Positions 18,241 through 29,774 are shown, counted from the first letter of the stretch. The stretch: DNA of 64,000 nucleotides from Cellulophaga baltica (GCF_018861125.1 NZ_JAHKQN010000018.1:124001-188000); one strand, 5' to 3'. A program made the numbers and translations. Notes: generated from the sequence alone by a model not told the origin.

Positions 18241-19320
18241 ATGAATAAGAGCAACCATAAAGTAAAATCTCGTAGAAACTTTTTTAATAACCTTTTAGGC
18301 GTTTCAGTTGCTACATTAGTACCCGTTACTGCGATGGCAACTACAAAAAACACCAGTACAAATAATCCTATAATTAAACCAAAAAGATTAAAAAAGGGAG
18401 CTACCGTTGGTTTAATTGCACCTGGTTACGCTGTGAAAAATGAAGTTTTAGAACACGCTAAAGCTACATTAAAAAAAATGGGGTTTGTTCCTTTTCATAC
18501 AGATAGAATTAAATGGAATCATGGTTATTTTAGCAATACTGACCAAGAAAGAGCTGATGATTTAAATGAGATGTTTGCAAACCCAAATATTGATGCTATT
18601 CTATGTGCTCGTGGTGGTTATGGTTGTACTAGAATAATGCAACTTATAGATTATGATTCAATAAAAAACAATCCAAAAATTTTAATTGGTTTTAGTGACA
18701 TTACGGCTTTATTAAACGGGATTTATCAAGAAACTGGCTTAGTTACTTTCCATGGACCTGTTGGCAGTACTTTAGATGATGAATATTCGATACAACAACT
18801 TAAAAATATTTTAGTAAATCCTAAAAATAAAACTCTGATTCAAAATGTAGTGTTAAAGGCTGACAGAAAAGAATTAAGTAACCCTGAGTTTGAACGCTAT
18901 ACAATTACACCAGGTACTGCTACAGGAAAAATTGTTGGAGGTAGCCTTACGCTTATAAATGCATTAATTGGTACAGCACATGAAATAGATTTTACCAATA
19001 AAATTGTATGTATTGAAGATGTTGAAGAACCACCATACCGGATTGATCGTATGCTTACCCAACTTATCGAAGGCAAAACATTTAAGAATGCTAGCGCCAT
19101 TGTAATAGGTGTATGTAGTGGTTGCGATAAAAAACCTAAACCAGGAAGCTTTACTTTAAAAGAAGTTATTTTAAATAGAATTCAACATTTAAATTTACCT
19201 TCTGCATACGGAATGAGTTTTGGTCACGTAACCAACAATTTCACTTTTCCTATAGGTATTGAAGCAACTTTTAATGCTGACACCATGACGATAGAGTTGT
19301 TAGAAAATGCTGTTTCTTAA
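18241..19320 (+). CDS. LD-carboxypeptidase (peptidase S66), Tat-type signal
   Basis: A 359-aa muramoyltetrapeptide (LD) carboxypeptidase that trims the terminal D-Ala from peptidoglycan tetrapeptides. The N-terminus carries SRRNFF (10-15) followed by a weakly hydrophobic run to about residue 33, a plausible twin-arginine signal (S-R-R-x-F-[LF]). The S66 catalytic triad is visible as Ser152 in GFSDITALL, Glu in CIEDVEEPPYRIDRML, and His in MSFGHVTNN. TatC is encoded at 27.6 kb. It converges on thiH with only 3 nt between stops. Confidence 0.9.
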   Translation: MNKSNHKVKSRRNFFNNLLGVSVATLVPVTAMATTKNTSTNNPIIKPKRLKKGATVGLIAPGYAVKNEVLEHAKATLKKMGFVPFHTDRIKWNHGYFSNTDQERADDLNEMFANPNIDAILCARGGYGCTRIMQLIDYDSIKNNPKILIGFSDITALLNGIYQETGLVTFHGPVGSTLDDEYSIQQLKNILVNPKNKTLIQNVVLKADRKELSNPEFERYTITPGTATGKIVGGSLTLINALIGTAHEIDFTNKIVCIEDVEEPPYRIDRMLTQLIEGKTFKNASAIVIGVCSGCDKKPKPGSFTLKEVILNRIQHLNLPSAYGMSFGHVTNNFTFPIGIEATFNADTMTIELLENAVS

Positions 19321-19323
19321 TTT

Positions 19324-20436
19324 TTAAAAATACGTTTTATCCCAATCTTTCCAGACTACTTCTAAACCTTGATTTTTTAACATCTGTACAATTTCTTCCG
19401 TACTACGTTCATCAGAAATTTCAAATTGTTCTAATGATTGCGGATCAACCGTATAACCTCCTGGGTTCGTTTTAGATTCTGCACTTATAGATGTGGCGCC
19501 TAGGTTTACTATATTATCTCTAAAAACCTCACTCTCTCTTGTAGACATAGAGAGCTCTACATCTTCATCAAATAAACGAAATGCACAAATTAGTTGCACC
19601 AAATCTGCATCTGTCATTTCTACTTTTGGTTCTAATCCTCCAGAATGCGGACGCAAACGAGGGAAAGAAATAGAATACTTTGTTTTCCAATATGTTTTTT
19701 GCAAATATTTTAAATGTAAGGCTGTAAAAAAACTATCTGCACGCCAATCTTCTAACCCGAATAATGCACCTAAACCAATTTTATGAATACCTGCTTTTCC
19801 TAATCTATCAGGCGTTTCTAAACGATAATTAAAATTAGATTTTTTCCCTTTCGGATGGTGTTTTTTATATTCTTCTCTATGATAAGTTTCTTGATAAACT
19901 AATACAGCATACAATCCGCTTTCTATCAATAGTTCATATTCATTTTGATCTAAAGGCTGTATTTCAATTGTAATATTAGAAAATTGAGAACGAATTAATT
20001 GAATTGCATTTTTAATATAATCTACCCCTACTGTTTGGTTTGCCTCACCTGTAACTAATAAAATATGATCATAACCTTTAGCTTTTAAAAAAGAAACTTC
20101 TTTTAAAATTTCAGTATTTGTTAAAGTTCTTCTAGCAATTTTATTAGTTAGACTAAAACCGCAATACGTACAAATATTCTGACACTCATTACTTAAATAC
20201 ATTGGGGCATACATTTGTATGGTATTTCCAAAACGTTTTTTAGTAAGTGCTTTACTCTTTTGAGCCATTTGTTCTAAAAATGGTTTAGCTTCAGGTGATA
20301 TTAAAGCTTTAAAGTCTTCTAAATTTCTTTTATCTTTTACCAAAGCCTGCTCAACGTCTGAAGTTGTTTTATTAAAAATGCTACTCAAGGTAGCATCCCA
20401 ATTATAAGTATCGAATAATGTAGTAAATGTGCTCAT
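19324..20436 (-). CDS. thiH: 2-iminoacetate synthase (ThiH)
   Basis: A radical SAM enzyme that cleaves tyrosine to dehydroglycine for the thiazole ring of thiamine. 370 aa. The [4Fe-4S]/AdoMet cluster motif is C85-x3-C89-x2-C92 in ECQNICTYCGF. ThiH-type stretches follow: ILLVTGEANQTVGVDYI, EIQPLDQNEYELL, GLDSWR-like GLEDWRADSFF and SFPRLRPHSGG. Last gene of the operon, 9 nt after thiG. Use of ThiH rather than glycine oxidase ThiO implies an anaerobic-type or AdoMet-dependent route even though the organism is probably aerobic. Confidence 0.95.
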   Translation of the reverse strand: MSTFTTLFDTYNWDATLSSIFNKTTSDVEQALVKDKRNLEDFKALISPEAKPFLEQMAQKSKALTKKRFGNTIQMYAPMYLSNECQNICTYCGFSLTNKIARRTLTNTEILKEVSFLKAKGYDHILLVTGEANQTVGVDYIKNAIQLIRSQFSNITIEIQPLDQNEYELLIESGLYAVLVYQETYHREEYKKHHPKGKKSNFNYRLETPDRLGKAGIHKIGLGALFGLEDWRADSFFTALHLKYLQKTYWKTKYSISFPRLRPHSGGLEPKVEMTDADLVQLICAFRLFDEDVELSMSTRESEVFRDNIVNLGATSISAESKTNPGGYTVDPQSLEQFEISDERSTEEIVQMLKNQGLEVVWKDWDKTYF

Positions 20437-20445
20437 CTTTTTTCT

Positions 20446-21216
20446 TTAATCTAAAAATGAAGTTAATGGGCTACTAGCTTCTGCTTGATTTTTTACTGGT
20501 GCTAATTTTGCTTCATATGCAATTCTACCAGCTTCAACCGCCATTTTAAACGCCTTTGCCATCTCAACAGGATTTTGAGATACTGCAATGGCTGTGTTTA
20601 CCAATACAGCATCAGCACCAATTTCCATTGCATGTGCCGCATGAGAAGGACTCCCAATTCCTGCGTCAATAATTACAGGAACATTAGATTGTTCTATAAT
20701 AATATCTAAAAAATCTAAGGTTTTCAAACCTTTATTACTACCTATCGGAGCCCCAAGTGGCATTACACATTGCGCACCAACATCCTCTAAACGCTTACAC
20801 AAAACAGGGTCTGCGTGAATATAAGGCATTACTACAAAACCAAGTTTCACTAATTCTTTAGTTGCTTTTAATGTCTCAATAGGGTCAGGCAATAAATACC
20901 TCGGATCAGGATGAATCTCTAATTTAACCCAATTAGTTTCTAAGGCTTCACGAGATAATTCCGTTGCAAAAATGGCTTCTTTTGCAGTTCTTACCCCCGA
21001 AGTATTTGGTAATAAATTAATACGCTCATGATTTAAATGTTTTAAAATATCATCATTTTCATTAGTAACATCAACTCTTTTTAAAGCTACAGTAATTAAT
21101 TCACTTTCAGAAGCTAGTAAAGATTCTCGCATTAACTCAGAAGAACTAAATTTTCCAGTTCCAGTGAATAGACGAGACGTAAACTCTTTACCTGCTATTG
21201 TTAAATTTTGTTTCAT
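20446..21216 (-). CDS. thiG: Thiazole synthase (ThiG)
   Basis: ThiG builds thiazole phosphate from deoxyxylulose 5-phosphate, dehydroglycine and ThiS thiocarboxylate. 256 aa, full length. Visible: [12 protein letters not shown], the Schiff-base Lys region [24 protein letters not shown], and the phosphate-binding end [32 protein letters not shown] (split here as two loops). Cytoplasmic. It lies between the ThiE/TenI-like gene (46 nt) and thiH (9 nt). Confidence 0.96.
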   Translation of the reverse strand: MKQNLTIAGKEFTSRLFTGTGKFSSSELMRESLLASESELITVALKRVDVTNENDDILKHLNHERINLLPNTSGVRTAKEAIFATELSREALETNWVKLEIHPDPRYLLPDPIETLKATKELVKLGFVVMPYIHADPVLCKRLEDVGAQCVMPLGAPIGSNKGLKTLDFLDIIIEQSNVPVIIDAGIGSPSHAAHAMEIGADAVLVNTAIAVSQNPVEMAKAFKMAVEAGRIAYEAKLAPVKNQAEASSPLTSFLD

Positions 21217-21262
21217 TTTTTAATTTTATATAATGAGTTTCTAATAATGGCTCGTAAACTAT

Positions 21263-21865
21263 TCAAATGTTTGAATGATTTTCAAACTGGTTTTTTATTT
21301 CAATGAAACTCTCTAATGGATTTTCATTATTCCAAACACCACCTAAAACACCAATTCCATTGTAGCCTAATTTTAGAACCTCAGGAATTGTTTTAAAATT
21401 CACACCTCCCATTCCTATAATAGTTTTATCAATCCCATTAACATCAAAAATTCTTCCTTTATAACCAACTTTAGATATTGAATTAAAAACTGGACTTAAC
21501 AGATGATAATCAAATTCGAAATAGCAATCCTCAAGCTCTTCTGGTTCATGAAAAGATGAGCTTATTGTTTTACCATACATCTTCAAGTTTTTAAAGTACC
21601 GACCTGGATTATCTATATGATCTTTACGCTTTTGTTCTTGAAAATGTATGCCTTTTAAATTAAAATCATTTATTAATTCATGAAAACAATGCAAAACAAT
21701 TCTGTTATGGTATATCTCTTCAACCTGATTCAAATAATCACAATGTTGTTGTAAGTTTTTATCTGGTTTTCTAAAATGATAGTATTCTAAACCAGCTTTA
21801 AAAAGCTGATTTAGAATACCAATTTCATTTTTCACATCCTTCTCCGGACTAATAACTACAATCAT
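21263..21865 (-). CDS. ThiE/TenI-family protein, divergent
   Basis: A 200-aa TIM-barrel protein of the thiamine phosphate synthase/TenI superfamily. It keeps the general frame (LEYYHFRKPDKN, LKGIHFQE, FDYHLLSPVFNSISKVGYKG, IIGMGGVNFKTIPEVLKLGYNGIGVL) but has lost ThiE catalytic features: the IND metal/pyrophosphate motif reads HCF and VHLG reads IHFQ. That fits TenI-type thiazole tautomerase better than ThiE, but many Bacteroidota carry such a copy between thiC and thiG and its exact reaction is unsettled. It starts 3 nt after thiC. Confidence 0.8.
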   Translation of the reverse strand: MIVVISPEKDVKNEIGILNQLFKAGLEYYHFRKPDKNLQQHCDYLNQVEEIYHNRIVLHCFHELINDFNLKGIHFQEQKRKDHIDNPGRYFKNLKMYGKTISSSFHEPEELEDCYFEFDYHLLSPVFNSISKVGYKGRIFDVNGIDKTIIGMGGVNFKTIPEVLKLGYNGIGVLGGVWNNENPLESFIEIKNQFENHSNI

Positions 21866-21868
21866 AAT

Positions 21869-23749
<1,881 letters not shown>

Positions 23750-23776
23750 TTATTTAGGAGTTGAATTGATTAAAAA

Positions 23777-23980
23777 TTAACCTCCTTGTGAAGCTTGAAT
23801 AATTAAAACTGTATCATTATTAGAGATAAGATGTGTGTCCCATACATCTTTTAAAATTACCTCATTATTAATTGCTAGAGCTATGCCCTTTTTGGAAGAT
23901 TTTACTTTTTCAAGTAATTGGAGCACAGTTGTTTTTTCTTCAATGTGCATTTGTTTTTCGTTTACAACAATAGAAATCAT
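23777..23980 (-). CDS. thiS: Sulfur-carrier protein ThiS
   Basis: A 67-aa ubiquitin-fold protein ending in QGG, whose C-terminal Gly-Gly becomes the thiocarboxylate that delivers sulfur to ThiG. The core reads VNEKQMHIEEKTTVLQLLEK and GIALAINNEVILKDVWDTHL, typical of ThiS. First gene of the operon, about 108 nt downstream of the TPP riboswitch terminator. No ThiF/MoeB-type adenylating partner is encoded in the operon, so activation must use an enzyme elsewhere. Confidence 0.95.
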   Translation of the reverse strand: MISIVVNEKQMHIEEKTTVLQLLEKVKSSKKGIALAINNEVILKDVWDTHLISNNDTVLIIQASQGG

Positions 23981-24088
23981 GATACAGTATATTTTAAATA
24001 TCCTGTAAATTTTAAAAGTTGTAGAAATGTTTCTTTGAAATTATAGTTTTACTTCTAAGACTGAAATATACTATATGTAAAAAATTGC

Positions 24089-24110
24089 AAACACTTATTG
24101 CAAAGTGTTT
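24089..24110 (-). terminator. Riboswitch expression-platform terminator
   Basis: Read on the minus strand: 8-bp stem AAACACTT / AAGTGTTT with a 6-nt loop, followed within 4 nt by a run of six T. It starts 3 nt after the TPP aptamer ends and before thiS, the expected place for a transcription-termination expression platform. The stem is A/T-rich, so its strength is uncertain. Confidence 0.6.
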
Positions 24111-24113
24111 TTC

Positions 24114-24195
24114 AACTTTTCCCTTCGACGGTACTAACCGTATCAGGTTCAAAGGGTATTTCTCAGTTCCTTAAAAAGGAACACCCCTAAAGTTT
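24114..24195 (-). promoter_or_regulatory. TPP (THI-box) riboswitch aptamer
   Basis: Minus-strand reading shows the THI-box signatures: AGGGGTGTTCC, then CTGAGAAATACCC, TTTGAACCTGATACGG, TTAGTACCGTCGAAGGGA. The outer P1 helix pairs AACTTT (24194-24189) with AAAGTT (24119-24114). Thiamine pyrophosphate binding would repress the thiSC-thiE-thiGH operon. This is one of the most recognisable regulatory RNAs and the sequence is well conserved here. Confidence 0.96.
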
Positions 24196-24201
24196 ACTTT
24201 G

Positions 24202-24209
24202 TAAAGTTA
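24202..24209 (-). promoter_or_regulatory. Candidate -7 box for the thiamine operon
   Basis: Minus-strand TAACTTTA, a TAnnTTTA variant of the Bacteroidota -7 box, sits 6 nt before the start of the riboswitch P1 helix, so transcription would begin right at the aptamer. Confidence 0.35.
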
Positions 24210-24236
24210 ATAAAAATATTTTTATCTAAGTAGGTT

Positions 24237-26438
24237 TTAATTTGCTACTTCACTAATAAATTTAATTCGGTATAAACGTAATTCTTCATCTTCATAATCA
24301 CCATCAAACTCTTCAATGGCAACATCAATTTTATCAGATTCCGCTTCTAAAAAATAATCGTGTAACTCTTCTTGCTGGTCTTCATCTAAAACCTCATCAA
24401 TCCAATAGCTAATATTTAATTTTGTACCACTATAAACTATTTGTTCCATCTCACGAATTAATTCAGGAATTTCAAGTCCTTTAGCTGAAGCAATATCATC
24501 TAAAGGTAGTTTACGATCTACATTCTGTATTACATATAATTTTAATGCAGAGTTTGCACCTGTACTTTTAACTACTAAATCGTCAGGTCTAATAATATCA
24601 TTGTCTTCAACATATTGCTTGATATAAGCAACAAAAGGCTTACCATATTTTTTAGCTTTCCCCTCACCTACACCATGAATATTAACCAGCTCTTCAACAG
24701 AAACCGGATATTTGAGTGCCATATCTTGTAATGATGGGTCTTGAAAAATAACAAAAGGTGGTACACCTAATTTTTGACCTTCTTTTTTACGTAAATCTTT
24801 TAAAGTTTTTAGCAGTTTTTCATCGGCAACACCACCGCTAGTTTTTGCTGCACTTACAATAGCATCGTCTGTAGCTTGATTATAAACATGATCTTTAGTC
24901 ATCATAAAAGAAATAGGATTCTCTAAATACGCAGCTCCTTTATCTGTAACATGTAAAATTCCGTATTGCTCAATTTCTTTTTTAAGGTAACCCGCTACTA
25001 AAGCTTGGCGAACTAAAGCCATCCAATGCTCGTTATCTTTATCTTTACCAATACCAAAAAATGGTTTTTCATTGGTTTTATGTGATGATATAATAGCATT
25101 TACTTTACCTGTAAGTACTTTTACAATTTCTTTTGATTTAAATTTTTCCATAGTGCCTTTCACCACCTGAATAACTTTTATTAAATCATCTTTAGCTTCT
25201 TCTTTGTCTTTCGGATTTTTAGTGTTGTCATCCATTTTAGCTCCTTCACCATTTATCTCATCAAATTCTTCTCCGAAATAATGAAGAATAAATTTTCTAC
25301 GAGACATAGATGTTTCGGCATAAGCAACCATTTCTTGTAACAATGCATTACCTATTTCTTGCTCTGCTACTGGTTTGCCTGACATGAATTTTTCAAGCTT
25401 CTCAATATCTTTGTACGAATAAAAAGCTAAACAATGGCCTTCACCACCATCTCTACCTGCTCTACCCGTTTCTTGGTAGTAACTTTCAATACTTTTAGGA
25501 ATATCATTATGAATCACAAACCGAACATCAGGCTTGTCAATTCCCATACCAAAGGCAATGGTAGCCACTACAACATCAACATCTTCCATCAAAAACATAT
25601 CTTGATATTTAGATCGTGTTTTAGTATCAAAACCTGCATGGTAAGGCACTGCACTTACTCCATTTACTTGTAATACTTGTGCTAATTCCTCAACCTTTTT
25701 TCTACTCAAACAATAGATAATACCAGATTTACCCGAATTCTGTTTTACAAAACGAATAATATCAGATTCTATATTTTGAGTTTTTGGTCGTACTTCGTAA
25801 AATAAATTTGGCCTGTTAAATGATGCTTTAAATAAATCTGCATCACCAATACCTAAGTTTTTAATTATATCTTCTTGAACTTTAGGAGTTGCCGTAGCAG
25901 TCAAACCAATTACCGGAATGTTATCGCCTAACCTAGCGATTATAGTTTTTAAATTACGGTATTCTGGCCTAAAATCATGTCCCCATTCTGATATACAATG
26001 AGCCTCATCAACCGCAACAAATGAAATTTTTACAGATTGTAAAAATTCAACATACTCATCTTTAGTTAATGACTCTGGTGCAACATATAATAATTTAGTA
26101 ATACCGCTTGTAATATCACTTTTTACTTGCTTTATTTCCGTTTTAGTTAACGAAGAATTTAAAACATGAGCTATACCTACTTCAGATGAAACACCACGAA
26201 TGGCATCAACTTGATTTTTCATCAATGCAATTAAAGGAGAAACAACAATTGCTGTACCTTCTTGCATTAAGGCTGGTAATTGGTAGCAAAGAGATTTTCC
26301 GCCCCCTGTGGGCATTATCACAAAGCAATTTTTCCCATCAAGAATGCTTTTAACAACACTCTCTTGAAGTCCTTTAAACTTAGAAAAACCAAAATATTTT
26401 TTTAGTGAGGAATGCAAATTAATATCACTCAAACTCAT
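24237..26438 (-). CDS. recQ: ATP-dependent DNA helicase RecQ
   Basis: A 733-aa superfamily 2 3'-5' helicase in recombination and replication-fork repair. Domain order: helicase core with Walker A MPTGGGKSLCYQLPA (about 43-57), DEAH box VDEAHCISEWGHDF, motif III GLTATATPKVQ, motif VI QETGRAGRDG; then an RQC-like winged helix; an HRDC domain near 520-600 (FVIFQDPSLQDMALKYPVS); and an acidic tail. The zinc-binding cysteines of E. coli RecQ are not apparent. It ends 28 nt upstream of the thiamine-operon promoter region and is divergent from kdsD. Confidence 0.95.
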   Translation of the reverse strand: MSLSDINLHSSLKKYFGFSKFKGLQESVVKSILDGKNCFVIMPTGGGKSLCYQLPALMQEGTAIVVSPLIALMKNQVDAIRGVSSEVGIAHVLNSSLTKTEIKQVKSDITSGITKLLYVAPESLTKDEYVEFLQSVKISFVAVDEAHCISEWGHDFRPEYRNLKTIIARLGDNIPVIGLTATATPKVQEDIIKNLGIGDADLFKASFNRPNLFYEVRPKTQNIESDIIRFVKQNSGKSGIIYCLSRKKVEELAQVLQVNGVSAVPYHAGFDTKTRSKYQDMFLMEDVDVVVATIAFGMGIDKPDVRFVIHNDIPKSIESYYQETGRAGRDGGEGHCLAFYSYKDIEKLEKFMSGKPVAEQEIGNALLQEMVAYAETSMSRRKFILHYFGEEFDEINGEGAKMDDNTKNPKDKEEAKDDLIKVIQVVKGTMEKFKSKEIVKVLTGKVNAIISSHKTNEKPFFGIGKDKDNEHWMALVRQALVAGYLKKEIEQYGILHVTDKGAAYLENPISFMMTKDHVYNQATDDAIVSAAKTSGGVADEKLLKTLKDLRKKEGQKLGVPPFVIFQDPSLQDMALKYPVSVEELVNIHGVGEGKAKKYGKPFVAYIKQYVEDNDIIRPDDLVVKSTGANSALKLYVIQNVDRKLPLDDIASAKGLEIPELIREMEQIVYSGTKLNISYWIDEVLDEDQQEELHDYFLEAESDKIDVAIEEFDGDYEDEELRLYRIKFISEVAN

Positions 26439-26582
26439 AATGTATTAAACTATTAATATGGCTTACAATTAAATTAGTAAAAACTAACCTATTTCACTAA
26501 CGCTTGCAGCAAGATAAAAATTATTCTAAAAACAAAAAGTTACTTTAAATAATTTTAAATATACTATAACATATAGTTTATG

Positions 26583-26590
26583 TAATTTTG
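26583..26590 (+). promoter_or_regulatory. Candidate -7 box before kdsD
   Basis: TAATTTTG fits TAnnTTTG in the 208-nt divergent recQ/kdsD spacer, 56 nt before the kdsD TTG start. No -33 partner is obvious. Confidence 0.4.
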
Positions 26591-26646
26591 TAACTAAATA
26601 TAAGACATTCTTTTAGGAATACAATTAGATAATTGAAAAAATAACA

Positions 26647-27612
26647 TTGGAAAACGATACTGCAATACTAAAAATCGCCAAGAGAACCATTGAAAATGAG
26701 GCAAATGCAATTCAAAACCTCTCTTCCCTTTTAGATAATAAATTTTCTAACGCTGTAAAACACATTATCAATTCATCTGGTAGAATTGTCATTTCAGGGA
26801 TTGGCAAAAGTGCACTTATAGCTTCAAAAATAGTTGCAACTTTAAATTCAACAGGAACTCCTGCCATTTTTATGCATGCTGCAGATGCTATTCATGGTGA
26901 TTTAGGAACTATTCAAGAATATGACACGGTAATTTGCATATCAAATAGTGGTAATACACCCGAAATAAAAATGTTAATACCGCTCATTAAAAAAGGCGGT
27001 AATACATTAATTGCAATGACAGGTAATTTAGATTCTGCTCTAGCAAAACAATCAGATTTTGTTTTAAATACTTATGTAGAAAAAGAAGCTTGTCCAAATA
27101 ATTTAGCTCCAACCACAAGTACAACGGCTCAATTAGTTATTGGTGATGCGATTGCTGTTTGTTTATTAGAATTAAGAGGTTTTAGTAGTAAAGATTTTGC
27201 AAAATACCACCCTGGTGGCACATTAGGCAAACGTTTGTATTTACGCGTTTCTGATATTGCGGAAAAAAATCAAAAACCTCAGGTAGATATTAATGCTGAT
27301 GTAAAAACGGTTATTGTTGAAATATCTAAAAAAATGCTTGGCGTCACTGCTGTACTAGAGAATGATAAAATTGTTGGTATTGTTACCGATGGTGATATTA
27401 GAAGAATGCTAAACAAGCATGATGTTATTGGCGGGCTTACTGCTAAAGATATTATGAGCTCAAACCCAAAAACTATAGCAAATAATACATTAGCTATAAA
27501 GGCATTAGAATTAATGCAAGAAAAAAATATATCACAAGTATTAGCCGTTGACAACGGCACTTATATGGGCGTAGTTCATATTCATAATTTAATAACTGAA
27601 GGAATTTTATAA
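26647..27612 (+). CDS. kdsD: D-arabinose 5-phosphate isomerase (KdsD/KpsF)
   Basis: Makes arabinose 5-phosphate, the entry to KDO and hence LPS inner core. 321 aa: a SIS sugar-isomerase domain (about 30-170) with GIGKSALIASKIVATLNSTG, HGDLGTIQ, ISNSGNTPE and APTTSTTAQLVIGDA, the HPGG hinge (KYHPGGTLGKRL), then two CBS domains (about 205-321). The start is TTG (26647); no ATG lies nearby in frame. tatC follows after 5 nt. Confidence 0.95.
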   Translation: MENDTAILKIAKRTIENEANAIQNLSSLLDNKFSNAVKHIINSSGRIVISGIGKSALIASKIVATLNSTGTPAIFMHAADAIHGDLGTIQEYDTVICISNSGNTPEIKMLIPLIKKGGNTLIAMTGNLDSALAKQSDFVLNTYVEKEACPNNLAPTTSTTAQLVIGDAIAVCLLELRGFSSKDFAKYHPGGTLGKRLYLRVSDIAEKNQKPQVDINADVKTVIVEISKKMLGVTAVLENDKIVGIVTDGDIRRMLNKHDVIGGLTAKDIMSSNPKTIANNTLAIKALELMQEKNISQVLAVDNGTYMGVVHIHNLITEGIL

Positions 27613-27617
27613 CAAAG

Positions 27618-28454
27618 ATGAAAGAAACTCAAAATGAGATGTCTTTTTTAGACCATCTAGAAGAATTACGCTGGCATTTAATACGTGCAACTTTAGCAGT
27701 TGTTATCATTGGATGTGTTGCTTTTGCTGTAAGTGGTTTTATATTTGACAATATTATTTTTGCACCAAGTAGAATGGACTTTGCAACCTATGAGTTCTTC
27801 TGTAATATCGCTACTTTTTTTAATATGGAGTCTGATTTTTGTGCAGATAAATTACCATTCACCATACAAAGTAGAACTATGGCAGGGCAGTTTTCTGCTG
27901 ATATTTGGACCTCAATTTGGGCTGGAGTTATTTTAGCATTTCCCTACATTTTATTTGAAATGTGGAAATTTATAAGTCCTGGTTTGTATGAAAAAGAACG
28001 TAAAAACTCTAAAGGTTTTATTGTTATTGCTTCGTTTTTATTCTTTTTAGGTGTTTTATTTGGGTATTATATTGTTGCTCCGTTATCTATAAACTTTTTA
28101 GGCACATATTCAGTAAGTGAAACAGTTTTAAATGAATTTGATTTAAGCTCCTATATTTCAACATTACGATCTTCAGTAATCGCTTGTGGAATTATTTTTG
28201 AATTACCGATTATCATCTTTTTCTTAACTAAAATTGGTTTAGTTACTCCTGAAATTTTAAAGAAATATAGAAAAATTGCACTTGTTGTTGTACTTATATT
28301 ATCAGCTGTAATTACACCTCCTGATGTTGCTAGCCAAATTGTTGTATCAATACCTATTATAATATTGTACCAAGTGAGTATTTACATCTCAGGTTATGTA
28401 CTTCGAAAAGAAGCAAAAAAGGAAGCTAAATTAAAAAAACAAAAGGCTAAATAA
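27618..28454 (+). CDS. tatC: Sec-independent protein translocase TatC
   Basis: A 278-aa inner-membrane protein with six predicted helices, the twin-arginine signal receptor of the Tat translocase. Diagnostic features: FLDHLEELRWHLIRA at the N-terminus (E/R signal-binding loop), PYILFEMWKFISPGLYEKE, and the family helix ELPIIIFFLTKIGLVTP followed by RKIALVVVLILSAVITPPD. The tatA gene is not in the window. It shares a transcript with kdsD (5 nt gap). A lysine-rich tail ends the protein. Confidence 0.97.
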   Translation: MKETQNEMSFLDHLEELRWHLIRATLAVVIIGCVAFAVSGFIFDNIIFAPSRMDFATYEFFCNIATFFNMESDFCADKLPFTIQSRTMAGQFSADIWTSIWAGVILAFPYILFEMWKFISPGLYEKERKNSKGFIVIASFLFFLGVLFGYYIVAPLSINFLGTYSVSETVLNEFDLSSYISTLRSSVIACGIIFELPIIIFFLTKIGLVTPEILKKYRKIALVVVLILSAVITPPDVASQIVVSIPIIILYQVSIYISGYVLRKEAKKEAKLKKQKAK

Positions 28455-28512
28455 TTTTAAAAAGTTGATACTAACCGTTTCAAAATGGTTAAAAAACAAT
28501 TAATTACTTTTA

Positions 28513-28538
28513 TTGATAAGCTTTTAAGTTTAGATTTG
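28513..28538 (+). promoter_or_regulatory. Candidate promoter for lptB
   Basis: TTG (28513-28515), 15 nt spacer, TAGATTTG (28531-28538): a near-consensus Bacteroidota -33/-7 pair 33 nt before the lptB ATG. The spacer is slightly short. Confidence 0.45.
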
Positions 28539-28570
28539 ATACGAATTTAACCATACAGAAATTCATTTAA

Positions 28571-29311
28571 ATGAAGTTACGCGCAGATAATATAATGAAG
28601 TCCTACAGAGGGCGACAAGTAGTAAGAGGTATATCTCTTGAGGTAAACCAAGGTGAAATCGTAGGCCTTTTGGGGCCTAACGGAGCTGGTAAAACTACTT
28701 CTTTTTATATGATTGTTGGTTTAGTAAAACCTAATGGCGGTAATATATATTTAGATAATACTGAAATTACAAAATTCCCCATGTATAAAAGAGCCCAACA
28801 TGGTATTGGGTACTTAGCACAAGAGGCTTCGGTATTTAGAAAATTAAGTATTGAAGATAATATTTTAAGTGTATTACAATTAACCAAGCTCAGTAAAAAA
28901 GAGCAAGAAATGAAAATGGAATCGCTTATTGAAGAATTTAGTCTTGGTCACATACGTACAAACCGTGGAGATTTACTTTCTGGTGGTGAGCGTAGACGTA
29001 CTGAAATTGCTCGTGCACTAGCAACTGACCCAAAATTTATACTTCTTGATGAACCGTTTGCTGGGGTTGACCCGGTTGCTGTTGAAGATATTCAGCGAAT
29101 TGTAGCGCAACTTAAAAACAAAAATATTGGCATTTTAATTACCGATCACAACGTACAAGAAACTCTTGCTATTACTGAGCGTTCTTATTTAATGTTTGAA
29201 GGTGGTATTTTAAAATCAGGTATACCTGAAGATCTTGCTGCTGATGAAATGGTACGTAAAGTATATTTAGGTCAGAATTTTGAGCTTCGTAAGAAGAAAT
29301 TAGATTTTTAA
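28571..29311 (+). CDS. lptB: LPS export ABC transporter ATPase LptB
   Basis: The cytoplasmic ATPase that powers LPS extraction by LptFG. 246 aa. Walker [18 protein letters not shown] (about 35-51), the Q-loop region [12 protein letters not shown] typical of LptB, ABC signature [17 protein letters not shown], Walker [19 protein letters not shown], and H-loop [10 protein letters not shown]. The C-terminal GQNFEL matches LptB. The remaining LPS-transport genes are elsewhere, except the OstA-like gene at 2.2 kb. It is convergent with DUF1569, 4 nt apart. Confidence 0.96.
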   Translation: MKLRADNIMKSYRGRQVVRGISLEVNQGEIVGLLGPNGAGKTTSFYMIVGLVKPNGGNIYLDNTEITKFPMYKRAQHGIGYLAQEASVFRKLSIEDNILSVLQLTKLSKKEQEMKMESLIEEFSLGHIRTNRGDLLSGGERRRTEIARALATDPKFILLDEPFAGVDPVAVEDIQRIVAQLKNKNIGILITDHNVQETLAITERSYLMFEGGILKSGIPEDLAADEMVRKVYLGQNFELRKKKLDF

Positions 29312-29315
29312 AAAA

Positions 29316-29774
29316 CTACACTCCAAATTGCGTTAAGTGATGGTCAATATGTTTGTAAAACAAATTATTCCATTCTGTTTTATTTAACTTACCAAAAGAG
29401 TTTGATTCTTTACCATCAAAGCCAGCTTCACCTAATTCTTCTGTTTTAATTATATATGCAATAAGTCTGTTTTTCTCAGCTTCAAAATCTCGCTCACCTT
29501 TAATTATAAAAGCAGGCGCTGTTTGAGAATTTCGTTTGTAAGGCTTTTCATTAACCACCGTGTTTTTTACAAATGATTTAAGTATAAATTTCATAAAAGC
29601 GTTAGGCTTCTTATGTTTATCTTCATAAACCATTTCATACATAACACTTAAATGCGCCAGCATTTGACTAACGTCCATTTTACCCCAATTGGCTTGTGTA
29701 GTTGGTGTTAAAATATTTGTACGCTCAATAACTTTATTTGAAACTTCTTTGGTAAAAATGTTTGGTAAGGCCAT
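29316..29774 (-). CDS. DUF1569 family protein (DinB-like fold)
   Basis: A 152-aa soluble protein with the DUF1569 pattern: GKMDVSQMLAHLSVMYEMV near residues 31-49 and a C-terminal WNNLFYKHIDHHLTQFGV, whose spaced histidines recall the metal triad of the DinB/YfiT superfamily. The function is unknown; the fold is associated with metal-dependent thiol transferases and damage-inducible proteins. It lies 5 nt downstream of pssA, so it is probably co-transcribed with it. Confidence 0.82.
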   Translation of the reverse strand: MALPNIFTKEVSNKVIERTNILTPTTQANWGKMDVSQMLAHLSVMYEMVYEDKHKKPNAFMKFILKSFVKNTVVNEKPYKRNSQTAPAFIIKGERDFEAEKNRLIAYIIKTEELGEAGFDGKESNSFGKLNKTEWNNLFYKHIDHHLTQFGV

